Shown in pieces: positions 17,357 to 27,882 of a stretch of DNA of 64,000 nt. The notes beneath the pieces are model-generated. The model had not been told where the DNA came from. It saw only the letters and a list, made by a program, of their open reading frames with translations, and made no database searches. The position numbers and the translations under genes are program-made. The DNA is from Pseudomonas sp. K2I15 (GTDB lineage: Bacteria; Pseudomonadota; Gammaproteobacteria; Pseudomonadales; Pseudomonadaceae): positions 1 to 64,000 of the forward strand of contig NZ_NIXO01000009.1 in NCBI RefSeq assembly GCF_002204795.1, given 5' to 3'. How positions within the stretch are numbered: position 1 is the first letter of the stretch; every line of letters begins with the position of its first letter.

Positions 17357-18457
17357 ATGTCCAACAGCTTCCTGAACCCGGTAACTACCCAGACCTGGGC
17401 CAATGGTCGGCACATCGTCCGTTGCGTCAAAGTCATCCAGGAAACCTGGGACGTGCGCACCTTCTGCTTTATGGCCGACCAGCCGATCCTGTTCTTTTTC
17501 AAGCCGGGGCAGTTTGTCACCCTGGAGCTGGAAATCGACGGCCAGCCGATCATGCGTTCCTACACCATTTCCAGCTCGCCGTCGGTGCCTTACAGCTTCT
17601 CGGTGACCATCAAGCGCGTGCCCGGCGGCAAGGTCTCCAACTGGCTGCACGACACGTTGCACGAAGGCCAGGAGCTGGCGGTGCACGGGCCGGTCGGTTT
17701 GTTCAACGCCATCGACTTCAGCAACCCGAAGGTCCTGTACCTGAGCGGTGGCGTCGGCATTACGCCGGTCATGTCCATGGCGCGCTGGTATTACGACACC
17801 AACGCCAACGTCGACATGACATTTATCCACAGCGCCCGCTCGCCAAAAGACATCATCTACCACCGCGAGCTGGAGCACATGGCATCGCGGATCGATAACT
17901 TCAGCCTGCACCTGATTTGCGAGAAGCACGGTCTGGGTGAGCCTTGGGCCGGTTATCGCGGTTACCTGAACCACAAGATGCTCGAACTGATGGTGCCGGA
18001 CTTCCTTGAGCGGGAAGTCTTCTGCTGTGGCCCTACGCCGTACATGAATGCGGTGAAGCGCCTGCTGGAAGCCGCTGGCTTCGACATGAGCCGCTACCAC
18101 GAGGAATCCTTCGGCGCGACGCCGCCGGAAGCCCGTGCGGATGCGGTGGAGCAAGCCGAACAAGCGGCGGATGCCCCGGAAATCGACCTGGCAGACCTGC
18201 ACCAGGTGGAATTCATTGCCTCAGGCAAAAGCATTCGCGTGGCACCGGGCGAGACGGTGCACGCGGCGGCGGCCAAGCTTGGCCTGCTGATTCCGAAAGC
18301 CTGCGGGATGGGGATCTGCGGAACGTGCAAGGTGATGAAGCTCGGCGGGGAGGTCGAAATGGACCATAACGGCGGGATCACCGAGGAAGACGAAGCCGAG
18401 GGTTATATCCTCTCTTGCTGCAGCGTGCCGAAGGGCGACGTGCGTATAGAGTTTTAA
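17357..18457 (+). CDS. gbcB: Glycine betaine monooxygenase reductase subunit
   Basis: A 366-residue ferredoxin-reductase-type protein: FAD domain with RSYTISSSP (about 67-75), NAD domain with GGVGITPVMSM (about 129-139) and CCGPTPYMNAV (about 220), and a C-terminal plant-type 2Fe-2S domain with C316, C321, C324 and C354. It feeds electrons from NAD(P)H to the GbcA Rieske centre. An acidic Ala-rich linker (about 255-280) separates reductase and ferredoxin parts. Preceded by GGAG at good spacing. Confidence 0.92.
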   Translation: MSNSFLNPVTTQTWANGRHIVRCVKVIQETWDVRTFCFMADQPILFFFKPGQFVTLELEIDGQPIMRSYTISSSPSVPYSFSVTIKRVPGGKVSNWLHDTLHEGQELAVHGPVGLFNAIDFSNPKVLYLSGGVGITPVMSMARWYYDTNANVDMTFIHSARSPKDIIYHRELEHMASRIDNFSLHLICEKHGLGEPWAGYRGYLNHKMLELMVPDFLEREVFCCGPTPYMNAVKRLLEAAGFDMSRYHEESFGATPPEARADAVEQAEQAADAPEIDLADLHQVEFIASGKSIRVAPGETVHAAAAKLGLLIPKACGMGICGTCKVMKLGGEVEMDHNGGITEEDEAEGYILSCCSVPKGDVRIEF

Positions 18458-18465
18458 GTGGGTAG

Positions 18466-18498
18466 TGATCGTTCCCACGCGGAGCGTGGGAACGATCA
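18466..18498. terminator. Long perfect hairpin after gbcB
   Basis: 15-bp perfect stem TGATCGTTCCCACGC / GCGTGGGAACGATCA with a 3-nt loop, 8 bp after the gbcB stop. The GTTCCCACGC core recurs in the repeat cluster at 26939-27044, so this is both a repeat and a probable terminator. Confidence 0.65.
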
Positions 18499-18560
18499 TG
18501 GGGGCTTCAGCTTCGCGTCGAGGGTCATGAGTCTTCGACGCGAGCCTCAGGCGTTAAAGG

Positions 18561-18761
18561 TTATTGGGCGTAGATATGGATGACGAAATGCTGGCCTGAT
18601 GCTGTCAATTCATAGACTTTATCGGTGACCCTCAGTGTCCTCGTCGGCTCGCTGATCGTGTCACCGACGTTCACGGTTTTTCTGAACTCATCCCAGTCGA
18701 TAACCGTGGTGTGGACAGTGCCGTCGCCTTGCAGGTTGTTTTCGTAGCGTTGAACTTCCAT
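18561..18761 (-). CDS. Small hypothetical protein
   Basis: A 66-residue acidic, soluble protein with predicted beta strands (TLRVTDKVYELTASGQHFVIHIYAQ). No family is recognised. Support for a real gene is a good AGAGGG ribosome site before the ATG, balanced codon use, and a position in an otherwise empty gap between gbcB and ltaE. No signal peptide. Confidence 0.55.
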   Translation of the reverse strand: MEVQRYENNLQGDGTVHTTVIDWDEFRKTVNVGDTISEPTRTLRVTDKVYELTASGQHFVIHIYAQ

Positions 18762-18955
18762 GGTATTACCCTCTGCTGGATTTCCGTTTCCGGCCGATTG
18801 TTCGGCAGGTGGTTAGTCCCGAAAGGTGGCAGATACGTCTGCCGTTTCCTTCCGGGTTCCAAGAGGCTAGTCAATGAAAGTGGGGTATATGGCTGTCAGA
18901 AATATCAAAAAACAGTCTCGGCATTCCGCCAGTATCCGACGGCCTGATTCCTACC

Positions 18956-19996
18956 TCAGGCGCTCATCACTTCGCGAATATCAGCGGCTAATTCTCTGAC
19001 GCGCTCTTCCTCGGTATCCCACGCACACATGAACCGCGCGCCGCCTTTACCGATGAAGGTATAGAACCGCCAGCCCTTGGCCGTCAGCGCGGCAATCGCC
19101 GGCTCCGACAGTTGCAGGAACACGCCGTTGGCCTGCACCGGGAACATCAATTCCACTCCAGGAATATCCGCCACCAGGCTGCTGAGCAATTGCGCGCAAT
19201 GGTTGGCGTGGAGGGCGTGTTTGAGCCACGCGTCGTTTTCCAGCAAGCCTACCCACGGCGCGGAGAGGAAGCGCATCTTCGAGGCCAACTGCCCCGCCTG
19301 CTTGCAGCGGTAGTCGAAGTCTTCAGCCAGCTTGTGGTTGAAGAACAGGATCGCTTCACCTACAGCCATGCCGTTCTTGGTGCCGCCAAAACACAGCACG
19401 TCGACGCCGGCTTTCCAGGTCAGGTCGGCAGGCGAGCAGCCGAGGAATGCGCAGGCGTTGGAGAAACGCGCGCCGTCCATGTGCAGGTTCAGCCCCAGCT
19501 CTTTGCAGGTGACGCTGATGGCGCGGATTTCTTCCGGGGTGTACACGCTGCCGACTTCCGTGGCCTGGGTCAGGGTGACCACGCGAGGTTTTGGATAGTG
19601 GATGTCTTGACGCTTGAGGGCGATCTCGCGGATCGACTCCGGGGTCAGCTTGCCGTTTTCGGTGCGGGCGGTGAGCAGCTTGGAGCCGTTGGAGAAAAAC
19701 TCCGGCGCGCCGCATTCGTCGGTTTCGACGTGGGCGGTTTCCGAGCAAATCACGCTATGGTAGCTCTGGCACAGTGATGACAGGGCCAGGGAGTTGGCGG
19801 CGGTGCCGTTGAAGGCGAAGAACACTTCGCAGTCGGTTTCGAACAGTTTGCGGAAACCGTCGGCGGCGCGGTGGGTCCATTCATCATCGCCGTAGGCGCG
19901 TTGATGGCCCTGGTTGGCGAGTTCCATGGCGGCCCAGGCTTCCGGGCAGATACCGGAATAGTTGTCGCTGGCGAATTGTTGGCTCTTGTCGGTCAT
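18956..19996 (-). CDS. ltaE: Low-specificity L-threonine aldolase
   Basis: A 346-residue PLP enzyme of fold type I (beta-eliminating lyase family). The cofactor lysine is K207 in CFGGTKNGM, with LHMDGARFSN (171-180) upstream as the PLP-contacting Asp segment. It splits L-threonine and L-allo-threonine to glycine and acetaldehyde, or acts in reverse. In PAO1 the same gene lies between gbcB and glyA1, linking it to glycine turnover from betaine. It is transcribed opposite to the sox genes. Confidence 0.9.
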   Translation of the reverse strand: MTDKSQQFASDNYSGICPEAWAAMELANQGHQRAYGDDEWTHRAADGFRKLFETDCEVFFAFNGTAANSLALSSLCQSYHSVICSETAHVETDECGAPEFFSNGSKLLTARTENGKLTPESIREIALKRQDIHYPKPRVVTLTQATEVGSVYTPEEIRAISVTCKELGLNLHMDGARFSNACAFLGCSPADLTWKAGVDVLCFGGTKNGMAVGEAILFFNHKLAEDFDYRCKQAGQLASKMRFLSAPWVGLLENDAWLKHALHANHCAQLLSSLVADIPGVELMFPVQANGVFLQLSEPAIAALTAKGWRFYTFIGKGGARFMCAWDTEEERVRELAADIREVMSA

Positions 19997-20086
19997 GGCC
20001 CAGTCCTGTGGTCGATGTTGGTGCGCACTTTACCCAAGATTGTCGGGCGGGCGCACGCACTGTTAATGCAAAGTCATTGGGGAATT

Positions 20087-20815
20087 ATGCACGGTTCTGA
20101 AAGCGTTCCTGTAAGCCGCGTCCGCGATGGCGCCCTGGATCTGCTCAAGTGGCTGGCGCTGCTGAGTATGGTGCTGGACCACCTGCGCTACGTCGGTTTG
20201 AGCCTGGACGGGCTGTATGTGCCGGGGCGCCTGGCGTTCCCGTGGTTTTGCCTGGCGATTGCGGCGAACCTGCACCGGGTCAAGGATGCGCCCGTTACCG
20301 GCCAGTGGCGCTATTTGGGCTGGCTGCTGCTGTTCAGTGTGATCAGTGAAGTGCCGTACCGGATGTTCATTGACGACGCCGACACGCTGAACGTGCTGCC
20401 GACCCTGGCGCTTGGGTTGCTGGTTGCGCGGGGATGGCAGCAGAAGGCGGCTGTTGATCGAGGATTGGCGTTAATCGCGCTGGTTTTGGCGGGGTTGTTT
20501 TCGGCGCATCTGATGTTCGGTTTCTTTGGCGTGCTGCTGCCGCTGGCGATGCTGTTGGTGTTTCGTCGGCCATGGTATTTCAGCTTGTTGCCGGGTGTGG
20601 TGTGCCTGGCGGCCAATCAATGGCAGATTCTGCTCAACAGCGGCACCCTCGTGGCCATGCTGGGATTGGCCACATGCCTGATAGCGCCACTGGCCGGATT
20701 GGTCTTGTTGCGACATGCCCGGCACGTGTCGCCGCCCGCCATGCGTCGCTGGGCGTATGCGCTCTATCCGGCGCATTTCTTACTGCTGCTACTCGTGCGC
20801 AAGATCATCGCCTAA
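20087..20815 (+). CDS. TraX-family membrane protein
   Basis: About 242 residues with some eight hydrophobic helices and the TraX start signature (DGALDLLKWLALLSMVLDHL, residues 14-33). TraX of F plasmid acetylates pilin; chromosomal members are likely membrane acyltransferases acting on unknown substrates. The ATG at 20087 has GGGGA 5 nt upstream; upstream ATGs lack a ribosome site. Divergent from ltaE. Confidence 0.78.
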   Translation: MHGSESVPVSRVRDGALDLLKWLALLSMVLDHLRYVGLSLDGLYVPGRLAFPWFCLAIAANLHRVKDAPVTGQWRYLGWLLLFSVISEVPYRMFIDDADTLNVLPTLALGLLVARGWQQKAAVDRGLALIALVLAGLFSAHLMFGFFGVLLPLAMLLVFRRPWYFSLLPGVVCLAANQWQILLNSGTLVAMLGLATCLIAPLAGLVLLRHARHVSPPAMRRWAYALYPAHFLLLLLVRKIIA

Positions 20816-20819
20816 CCCC

Positions 20820-20909
20820 TGTGGGAGCGGGCTTGCTCGCGAAAGCGGTGTGTCAGGCTGCACCTATATTGGCTGGCCCACCGCATTCGCGAGCAAGCCC
20901 GCTCCCACA
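20820..20909. repeat. REP doublet (REPIN)
   Basis: TGTGGGAGCGGGCTTGCTCG and its inverted copy, 4 bp beyond the TraX-like stop codon. Confidence 0.9.
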
Positions 20910-21072
20910 TTTGTTCTGCGTCGTTCATCCGATGTCGTAAACGCACCTTTGCGTGGCGTCCGTAGGCATTTGGTCTATCTGCACCAGCCCTACCATCGCA
21001 TCAAAGGGCCCCTCCGTCGTGCGGCGGCCCCAACAATACGATTGGCGCACCGCCGCCGCTGGGAGAGACGCG

Positions 21073-22326
<1,254 letters not shown>

Positions 22327-22348
22327 GCGCGGTTTTGGAGTAATGACT

Positions 22349-23599
22349 ATGCAACGCTACTCGGGCTTCGGCCTCTTCAAGCACTCACTCAGCCACCACG
22401 AAAACTGGCAGAAAATGTGGCGCACGCCGACCCCTAAAAAGGTCTACGACGTGGTCATCGTCGGCGGCGGCGGGCATGGTCTGGCGACGGCTTACTATTT
22501 GGCCAAAGAGCACGGCATCACCAACGTGGCCGTGGTCGAGAAAGGCTGGCTGGGCGGCGGTAACACCGCGCGCAACACCACTATCGTGCGTTCCAACTAC
22601 CTGTGGGACGAGTCGGCGCACCTGTACGAACACGCGATGAAACTCTGGGAAGGTTTGTCCCAGGATTTGAACTACAACGTGATGTTCTCCCAGCGTGGCG
22701 TCTACAACCTGTGCCACACCCTGCAAGACATCCGTGATTCCGAGCGTCGCGTCAGCGCCAACCGCCTCAACGGTGTGGACGGCGAACTGCTCAACGCCAA
22801 ACAAGTGGCCGACGAGATCCCGTACCTCGACTGCTCGAAAAACACCCGCTACCCGGTGATGGGCGCCACCGTGCAACGTCGCGGCGGCGTGGCCCGTCAC
22901 GATGCCGTGGCCTGGGGCTTTGCCCGTGCGGCGGATGCACTGGGCGTGGACTTGATCCAGCAGACCGAAGTCATCGGTTTCCGTAAGGAAAACGGTGTGT
23001 GCATCGGCGTCGAAACCAACAAGGGCTTTATCGGCGCCAAGCGCGTTGGTGTGGTCACGGCCGGTAACTCCGGCCACATGGCTTCGCTGGCGGGCTTCCG
23101 CCTGCCGATCGAATCCCACCCGCTGCAAGCGTTGGTGTCGGAGCCGATCAAACCGATCATCGACAGCGTGATCATGTCCAACGCCGTGCACGGTTACATC
23201 AGCCAGTCCGACAAGGGCGACCTGGTGATCGGCGCCGGTATCGACGGCTACAACGGCTACGGCCAGCGCGGCTCGTACCCGGTGATCGAGCACACCATCC
23301 AGGCCATCGTCGAGATGTTCCCGGTGCTGTCGCGCGTGCGCATGAACCGCCAGTGGGGCGGCATCGTCGACACCACGCCGGATGCCTGCCCGATCATCTC
23401 CAAGACGCCGGTACCGAACATGTTCTTCAACTGCGGTTGGGGCACCGGTGGCTTCAAGGCCACACCCGGCTCAGGCAACGTATTTGCCGCCAGCCTCGCC
23501 AAGGGTGAAATGCACCCGTTGGCCGCTCCATTCTCCATCGACCGTTTCCACAACGGTGCGCTGATCGACGAACACGGCGCCGCGGCCGTCGCCCACTAA
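22349..23599 (+). CDS. soxB: Sarcosine oxidase beta subunit
   Basis: A 416-residue subunit of heterotetrameric sarcosine oxidase. The FAD-binding motif [18 protein letters not shown] is at about 34-51, followed by the flavin-attachment region [14 protein letters not shown]. It oxidises sarcosine to glycine, transferring the methyl group as formaldehyde to THF. The second of two close ATGs (22349) is chosen because GGAG then lies 8 nt upstream; the first would leave 2 nt. Confidence 0.92.
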   Translation: MQRYSGFGLFKHSLSHHENWQKMWRTPTPKKVYDVVIVGGGGHGLATAYYLAKEHGITNVAVVEKGWLGGGNTARNTTIVRSNYLWDESAHLYEHAMKLWEGLSQDLNYNVMFSQRGVYNLCHTLQDIRDSERRVSANRLNGVDGELLNAKQVADEIPYLDCSKNTRYPVMGATVQRRGGVARHDAVAWGFARAADALGVDLIQQTEVIGFRKENGVCIGVETNKGFIGAKRVGVVTAGNSGHMASLAGFRLPIESHPLQALVSEPIKPIIDSVIMSNAVHGYISQSDKGDLVIGAGIDGYNGYGQRGSYPVIEHTIQAIVEMFPVLSRVRMNRQWGGIVDTTPDACPIISKTPVPNMFFNCGWGTGGFKATPGSGNVFAASLAKGEMHPLAAPFSIDRFHNGALIDEHGAAAVAH

Positions 23600-23613
23600 C
23601 AGGAGAAATTCCT

Positions 23614-23916
23614 ATGTTGCATATCTTCTGTCCTCACTGTGGCGAACTGCGCTCCGAAGAGGAATTCCACGCCTCCGGCCAAGCGCACATCCCGCGCCCG
23701 CTGGACCCGAATACCTGCACCGACGAGCAGTGGGGCGACTACATGTTCTTCCGCGATAACCCGCGTGGGCTGCACCACGAACTGTGGATTCACGCCGCCG
23801 GTTGCCGCCAGTATTTCAACGCGACCCGCGACACCGTGACCTACGAAATTCTTGAAACCTACAAGATAGGCACCAAGCCGCAATTCACCGCCAAGGCTTC
23901 TGGAGAGAAGGTATGA
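23614..23916 (+). CDS. soxD: Sarcosine oxidase delta subunit
   Basis: A 100-residue zinc-binding subunit. Likely zinc ligands are C6, C9, H60 and C64 (FCPHCG and WIHAAGCRQYF), matching the known delta-subunit pattern. A 14-bp gap from soxB contains AGGAG. Its stop overlaps the soxA start by 4 bp. Confidence 0.92.
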   Translation: MLHIFCPHCGELRSEEEFHASGQAHIPRPLDPNTCTDEQWGDYMFFRDNPRGLHHELWIHAAGCRQYFNATRDTVTYEILETYKIGTKPQFTAKASGEKV

Positions 23917-26900
23917 GCCAGATCAATCGCCTGTCCAACGGTGGCCGGATCGACCGCAACAAAGTCCTGAGCTTCAGCTTCAACGGCCAGAGCTACAAAG
24001 GCTTTGAAGGCGACACCCTGGCCGCTGCACTGCTGGCCAACGGCGTCGACATCATCGGTCGCAGCTTCAAGTATTCGCGCCCGCGCGGCATCTTCGCCGC
24101 CGGTAGCGAGGAGCCAAACGCGGTGTTGCAGATCGGCGCCACCGAAGCCACGCAAATACCCAACGTGCGCGCCACGCAACAGGCGCTGTACCAGGGTTTG
24201 GTCGCCACCAGCACCAACGGCTGGCCAAGCGTGAACAACGACATGATGGGCATTCTCGGCAAGGTCGGCGGCAAGCTGATGCCGCCGGGCTTCTACTACA
24301 AAACCTTCATGTACCCGCAATCGTTCTGGATGACTTACGAGAAGTACATCCGTAAGGCAGCCGGTCTTGGCCGCTCGCCGACCGAGAACGATCCGGACAC
24401 CTACGACTACATGAACCGTCATTGCGACGTGCTGATTGTGGGCGCTGGCCCTGCCGGTCTGTCGGCTGCCCTGGCTGCTGCGCGAAGCGGCGCCCGGGTG
24501 ATCATCGCGGACGAGCAGGAAGAGTTCGGCGGCTCCTTGCTGGACTCCCGTGAAAGCCTCGACGGCAAGCCGGCGGCCGAGTGGGTTGCCAGCGTGATCG
24601 CTGAGCTGAAGGCCCTGCACGATGTGGTGCTGCTGCCTCGCGCCACCGTCAACGGTTACCACGACCATAACTTCCTGACCATTCACGAGCGCCTCACCGA
24701 TCACCTCGGTGACCGTGCGCCGATCGGCCAGGTGCGTCAGCGTATCCACCGTATTCGTGCCAAGCGCGTCGTGTTGGCGACGGGTGCGTGCGAGCGTCCG
24801 CTGGTGTACGGCAACAACGACGTGCCGGGCAACATGCTGGCGGGTGCGGTTTCGACTTATGTGCGCCGCTACGGCGTGGCACCGGGCAAGAAGCTGGTGC
24901 TGTCGACCAACAACGACCATGCCTACCGCGTTGCACTGGACTGGTTTGACGCAGGCCTCACCGTGGTGGCTGTGGCCGATGCCCGCCACAACCCACGCGG
25001 TGCACTGGTTGAAGAAGCCCGCGCCAAAGGCATTCGCATCCTCACCGGCAGCGCCGTGATCGAAGCCCGTGGCAGCAAGCACGTCACTGGCGCCCGCGTT
25101 GCCGCCATTGACGTCAAAGCCCACAAAGTCACCAGCCCCGGCGAATGGCTGGAGTGCGACCTTGTCGCCAGCTCCGGCGGCTACAGCCCGGTGGTTCACC
25201 TGGCCTCGCACCTGGGCGGCAAGCCGATCTGGCGTGAAGACATCCTCGGTTTTGTACCGGGCGAAGCACCGCAAAAGCGCGTGTGTGTCGGCGGTATCAA
25301 TGGCGTCTACGGCCTGGGTGATTCCCTGGCCGACGGTTTTGAAGGTGGCGTGCGCGCCGCCAGCGAAGCCGGGTTTGCGCCGGTGGAAGGTACGCTGCCA
25401 AAAGCCTTGAGCCGTCTTGAAGAACCGACCCTGGCGCTGTTCCAGGTGCCTCACGAAAAAGCCACTGCACGGGCGCCCAAGCAATTTGTCGACCTGCAAA
25501 ACGACGTCACCGCTGCCGCCATCGAACTCGCCACCCGCGAAGGTTTCGAGTCGGTGGAGCACGTCAAACGCTACACCGCGCTGGGCTTCGGCACCGACCA
25601 GGGCAAGCTCGGCAACGTCAACGGCCTGGCCATCGCGGCCCGTTCGCTGAACGTGACCATCCCGCAGATGGGCACCACCATGTTCCGTCCCAACTACACG
25701 CCAGTGACTTTCGGCGCGGTAGCGGGCCGCCACTGTGGGCACATCTTCGAGCCGGTACGCTACACCGCGCTGCAAGCCTGGCACGTGAAAAACGGCGCCG
25801 AGTTTGAAGACGTCGGCCAGTGGAAGCGCCCGTGGTACTTCCCGCGTAACGGTGAAGACCTGCACGCCGCGGTGAAACGCGAATGCCTGGCCGTGCGCGA
25901 CAGCGTCGGCCTGCTGGATGCGTCCACCCTCGGCAAGATCGACATTCAAGGCCCGGATGCCCGCGAGTTCCTCAACCGCATCTACAGCAACGCCTGGACC
26001 AAGCTCGATGTGGGCAAGGCCCGCTACGGCCTGATGTGCAAGGAAGACGGCATGGTCTTCGACGACGGCGTAACCGCCTGCCTCGCCGACAACCACTTCC
26101 TGATGACCACCACCACCGGCGGCGCAGCGCGCGTACTCCAGTGGCTGGAAATCTACCAACAGACCGAATGGCCAGACCTCAAGGTGTACTTCACCTCGGT
26201 CACCGACCATTGGGCGACCATGACCTTGTCCGGCCCTAACAGCCGCAAGCTGCTGAGCGAAGTCACCGACATTGACCTGGACAAGGACGGCTTCCCGTTC
26301 ATGACCTGGAAAGAAGGCTTGGTGGGCGGCGTGCCGGCGCGGGTGTTCCGGATTTCGTTTACCGGTGAGCTGTCGTTTGAGGTCAACGTGCAGGCCGACT
26401 ACGCCATGGGCGTGCTCGAGAAAATCGTCGAAGCCGGCAAGCAATACAACCTGACCCCGTACGGCACCGAGACCATGCACGTGCTGCGGGCCGAGAAGGG
26501 TTTCATCATTGTTGGCCAGGATACCGACGGCTCGATGACCCCCGACGACCTGAACATGGGCTGGTGCGTAGGCCGCACCAAACCGTTCTCGTGGCTCGGC
26601 TGGCGCGGGATGAATCGCGAAGATTGCGTGCGTGAAGACCGCAAGCAACTGGTGGGTTTGAAGCCGATTGACCCGAACGTGTGGCTGCCGGAAGGCGCGC
26701 AGTTGGTGTTCGACACCAAGCAGACGATCCCGATGAAGATGGTCGGCCACGTCACCTCAAGTTATGCCCACAACTCCCTCGGCTATTCGTTTGCCATGGG
26801 CGTGGTGAAGGGCGGCTTGAAGCGCATCGGCGAGCGGGTGTTTGCACCGCTGGCGGATGGCAGCGTGATCGAGGCGGAGATTGTGTCTTCGGTGTTCTTT

Positions 26901-26930
26901 GACCCTAAAGGCGATCGTCAGAACATCTGA
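23913..26930 (+). CDS. soxA: Sarcosine oxidase alpha subunit
   Basis: A 1005-residue subunit: N-terminal 2Fe-2S-fold-like segment (about 1-110), NAD-binding flavoprotein domain with LIVGAGPAGLSAALAAAR at about 171-189, and a C-terminal aminomethyltransferase (GcvT-like) domain (about 600-1000) that binds THF and captures the formaldehyde. Full length for the family. Followed by a cluster of palindromes rather than directly by soxG. Confidence 0.93.
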   Translation: MSQINRLSNGGRIDRNKVLSFSFNGQSYKGFEGDTLAAALLANGVDIIGRSFKYSRPRGIFAAGSEEPNAVLQIGATEATQIPNVRATQQALYQGLVATSTNGWPSVNNDMMGILGKVGGKLMPPGFYYKTFMYPQSFWMTYEKYIRKAAGLGRSPTENDPDTYDYMNRHCDVLIVGAGPAGLSAALAAARSGARVIIADEQEEFGGSLLDSRESLDGKPAAEWVASVIAELKALHDVVLLPRATVNGYHDHNFLTIHERLTDHLGDRAPIGQVRQRIHRIRAKRVVLATGACERPLVYGNNDVPGNMLAGAVSTYVRRYGVAPGKKLVLSTNNDHAYRVALDWFDAGLTVVAVADARHNPRGALVEEARAKGIRILTGSAVIEARGSKHVTGARVAAIDVKAHKVTSPGEWLECDLVASSGGYSPVVHLASHLGGKPIWREDILGFVPGEAPQKRVCVGGINGVYGLGDSLADGFEGGVRAASEAGFAPVEGTLPKALSRLEEPTLALFQVPHEKATARAPKQFVDLQNDVTAAAIELATREGFESVEHVKRYTALGFGTDQGKLGNVNGLAIAARSLNVTIPQMGTTMFRPNYTPVTFGAVAGRHCGHIFEPVRYTALQAWHVKNGAEFEDVGQWKRPWYFPRNGEDLHAAVKRECLAVRDSVGLLDASTLGKIDIQGPDAREFLNRIYSNAWTKLDVGKARYGLMCKEDGMVFDDGVTACLADNHFLMTTTTGGAARVLQWLEIYQQTEWPDLKVYFTSVTDHWATMTLSGPNSRKLLSEVTDIDLDKDGFPFMTWKEGLVGGVPARVFRISFTGELSFEVNVQADYAMGVLEKIVEAGKQYNLTPYGTETMHVLRAEKGFIIVGQDTDGSMTPDDLNMGWCVGRTKPFSWLGWRGMNREDCVREDRKQLVGLKPIDPNVWLPEGAQLVFDTKQTIPMKMVGHVTSSYAHNSLGYSFAMGVVKGGLKRIGERVFAPLADGSVIEAEIVSSVFFDPKGDRQNI

Positions 26931-26938
26931 TACCTGAG

Positions 26939-27044
26939 CATTCCCACGCTCTGCGTGGGAATGCATCCCGGGACGCTCCGCGTCCCAAGAGCGGACGCAG
27001 AGCGTCCATGGCGGCATTCCCACGCAGAGCGTGGGAACGATCAT
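26939..27044. repeat. Cluster of four small palindromes between soxA and soxG
   Basis: Four inverted repeats in tandem: CATTCCCACGC/GCGTGGGAATG (26939-26963), GGGACGC/GCGTCCC (26970-26986), GGACGC/GCGTCC (about 26992-27007), and GTTCCCACGC-type again (27014-27044). They sit inside the sox operon, between cistrons that must be made together, so they are unlikely to be full terminators. Confidence 0.8.
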
Positions 27045-27059
27045 TCAAACAGGTGCTTT

Positions 27060-27692
27060 ATGACAGCAGCCAATGTTTACCAACAACGCCCTACCTCCGG
27101 AGCCAAGGCCGAGTCGTCGCTGCACCATGCCGACCTCGCGAGCCTTGCGGGCAAGGGCCGCAAGAACGCCGGTGTGACCGTGCGCGAAAAGAAACTGCTG
27201 GGCCATCTGACCATCCGTGGTGATGGTCATGACGCAGCCTTCGCCGCTGGCGTGCACAAGGCCCTTGGCATCGAATTGCCCGGCGCCCTGGCCGTCATCT
27301 TCAAGGGTGAAACCAGCCTGCAATGGCTCGGCCCGGATGAGTGGCTGCTGGTGGTGCCGAGCGGTGAAGAATTCGCCGCCGAGAAAAGCTTGCGCGAGGC
27401 GCTGGGTGATTTGCATATCCAGATCGTCAACGTCAGCGGCGGCCAGCAGATTCTCGAACTCAGCGGCCCGAACGTGCGGGATGTGCTGATGAAGTCCACC
27501 AGCTACGACGTGCACCCCGACAGCTTCCCGGTGGGCAAGGCCGTGGGCACGGTGTTCGCCAAATCGCAATTGGTGATTCGCCATACCGCGCAAGACACCT
27601 GGGAGCTGGTGATTCGTCGCAGCTTCTCGGATTACTGGTGGCTGTGGTTGCAGGATGCGGCGGCTGAGTATGGGTTGAGCGTGGAAGCCTGA
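27060..27692 (+). CDS. soxG: Sarcosine oxidase gamma subunit
   Basis: A 210-residue subunit of the GcvT-like/SoxG family, with typical LGPDEWLLVVPSGEE (about 93-107) and NVSGGQQILELSGPNVRDVL (about 125-144) segments. It packs against the alpha subunit. Start ATG preceded by AGGTG. Separated from soxA by 129 bp filled by palindromes, and from purU by a 136-bp inverted repeat. Confidence 0.9.
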   Translation: MTAANVYQQRPTSGAKAESSLHHADLASLAGKGRKNAGVTVREKKLLGHLTIRGDGHDAAFAAGVHKALGIELPGALAVIFKGETSLQWLGPDEWLLVVPSGEEFAAEKSLREALGDLHIQIVNVSGGQQILELSGPNVRDVLMKSTSYDVHPDSFPVGKAVGTVFAKSQLVIRHTAQDTWELVIRRSFSDYWWLWLQDAAAEYGLSVEA

Positions 27693-27728
27693 TCGAGTGA
27701 GTGCATACCTTTTGTGATGAGCGGGCTG

Positions 27729-27864
27729 TTGTGGCGAGGGGGCTTGTCCCCCGTTGGAGCGCGCAGCGGTCCCAATAAGGTCAGCGCATTTTTTCTGAAA
27801 TAACCGAACGGCAGGTTTTGGGGCTGCTTCGCAGCCCAACGGGGGACAAGCCCCCTCGCCACAA
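27729..27864. repeat. 136-bp inverted repeat element, copy A
   Basis: The ends TTGTGGCGAGGGGGCTTGTC and their inverted copy pair perfectly for about 28 bp. The interior carries GCGCAGCGGTCCC and GGGGCTGCTTCGC. Related copies lie at 39500-39634 and 45867-45999. This copy lies between soxG and purU. Confidence 0.88.
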
Positions 27865-27882
27865 AGGCCTGAGGATTCCAAT

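Noticed and set aside
23859..26750. 963-codon open frame opposite soxA
   Set aside because: Antisense shadow of a GC-rich gene; His/Val/Gly-rich translation with no recognisable domain, while soxA on the other strand is complete.
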